DNA of 6,842 nt from an uncultured Rickettsiales bacterium (GTDB taxonomy: Bacteria > Pseudomonadota > Alphaproteobacteria > Rickettsiales > UBA1997): assembly GCA_934725005.1 (NCBI GenBank), contig CAKVBE010000048.1, forward strand, positions 1-6,842, in the 5' to 3' direction. Shown piece after piece: positions 6,326 to 6,842 of the stretch (its first letter is position 1; each line of letters starts with the position of its first letter). Made by a program: the position numbers and the translations under genes. The notes below the pieces were generated by a model. It did no database searches. It was given only the letters and a program-made list of their open reading frames with translations, and had not been told where the DNA came from.

Positions 6326-6842
6326 CTAATCTTCCTCTAAAAATGATTTCAACTTTTCAGCACGTTTAGGATGCATTAACTTTCTTAAAGCCTTAGCTTC
6401 AATCTGCCTAATTCTTTCTCTTGTAACAGAAAATATTTTGCCAACTTCTTCAAGAGTATGATCAGAATCAATTCCTATACCAAATCTCATTCTTAGGACT
6501 CTTTCTTCTCTTGGTGTTAATGTCGACAACATTTGTGAAGTTATTGCCTTCAAGTTACCATACATACTTGCTTTGATTGGAGAAACAGCATAACTGTCTT
6601 CCATAAAATCACCAAGCAAACTCTCATCTTCATCACTACCATTACCAACTGGTGCATCAAGACTTACAGGATCTCTTGAACTTCTTAACACTTTTGATAC
6701 TTTCTCAATTGGCATTAACAATTTGTCAGCAATCTCTTTCACTGTTGGTGTTCTTCCTAACTGTTGCGTTAATTGCCTAGATACTCTTGAAATTTTGTTT
6801 ATTGTTTCAACCATGTGAATAGGTATTCTGATAATCCTAGAC
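6326..6842 (-). CDS. rpoD: RpoD, primary sigma factor, C-terminal part (5' end outside window)
   Basis: Housekeeping sigma70 subunit that directs RNA polymerase to promoters. The window holds the last 171 residues; the frame is open at the right edge. The fragment starts [16 protein letters not shown], the end of region 2.4 and start of region 3, and keeps the His and Glu (IH-M-VE) that in E. coli contact the extended -10 element. Because of this upstream match, the Met at 6814 is internal, not a start. Region 3 follows (about 10-60), then the acidic sigma-finger segment ending LLGDFMED, then region 4: [16 protein letters not shown] and the -35-binding helix-turn-helix around [28 protein letters not shown]. 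The gene ends SFLEED with TAG. Compared with the usual PIG-DDEDSHLGDF pattern, the finger segment here ([16 protein letters not shown]) carries about three extra residues. No hairpin terminator is visible after the stop, so some read-through into dnaN is possible. Confidence 0.97.
   Translation of the reverse strand, partial: SRIIRIPIHMVETINKISRVSRQLTQQLGRTPTVKEIADKLLMPIEKVSKVLRSSRDPVSLDAPVGNGSDEDESLLGDFMEDSYAVSPIKASMYGNLKAITSQMLSTLTPREERVLRMRFGIGIDSDHTLEEVGKIFSVTRERIRQIEAKALRKLMHPKRAEKLKSFLEED

Noticed and set aside
6326..6814. Reading rpoD as a short complete gene starting at the Met at 6814
   Set aside because: The frame continues upstream as SRIIRIPIH, the conserved end of sigma region 2.4, so this Met is internal and the gene extends beyond the window.
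1..6842. Mobile elements, CRISPR arrays, tRNA genes or a defence system
   Set aside because: No repeats with regular spacing, terminal inverted repeats, cloverleaf-like segments or transposase/nuclease motifs were seen; the window is filled by housekeeping and envelope genes.

Overview
The window is a very AT-rich, tightly packed stretch of bacterial chromosome with all seven recognisable genes on the minus strand. In transcription order, from high to low coordinates, they are: the 3' part of rpoD, dnaN, recF, an hdaA-type DnaA-like ATPase gene, a SPOR-domain lipoprotein gene, a second small lipoprotein gene, and the 5' two thirds of mnmG (gidA). I see no RNA genes, insertion sequences, CRISPR arrays, phage genes or plasmid genes. 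The genetic code is standard: TGG is used for Trp, and TGA ends recF.

The organism looks like an alphaproteobacterium with a reduced, AT-biased genome, most plausibly a Rickettsiales-like or similar intracellular lineage. Four points support this: the RpoD C-terminus follows the alphaproteobacterial pattern; the Hda-like protein has the N-terminal QLxFxF clamp-binding motif typical of alphaproteobacterial HdaA; RecF has the STGEQK-type signature; and base composition is strongly AT-biased with weak or absent Shine-Dalgarno sequences. This is an inference from motifs remembered by eye, not from a phylogeny.

Region by region: 6326-6842 is the sigma factor (end of region 2.4, region 3, region 4). 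An 86-bp gap (6240-6325) holds a good sigma70-type promoter candidate for a dnaN-recF-hdaA operon (3315-6239), whose genes are 4 bp apart (dnaN/recF) or overlap as ATGA (recF/hdaA). A second short gap (3235-3314) holds another promoter candidate. It would drive the two lipoprotein genes (overlapping by 29 bp) and mnmG (10 bp further on).

The replication block is coherent: DnaN is the sliding clamp, RecF acts at ssDNA gaps and stalled forks, and HdaA is expected to bind the clamp and stimulate ATP hydrolysis by DnaA. The SPOR lipoprotein probably works at the septal cell wall. MnmG modifies the tRNA wobble uridine. The main points of interest are the coupling of clamp and clamp-dependent initiation regulator in one operon, an apparent three-residue insertion next to the sigma finger of RpoD, a WWKFW patch in the disordered part of the SPOR lipoprotein, and an unassigned second lipoprotein coupled to it.
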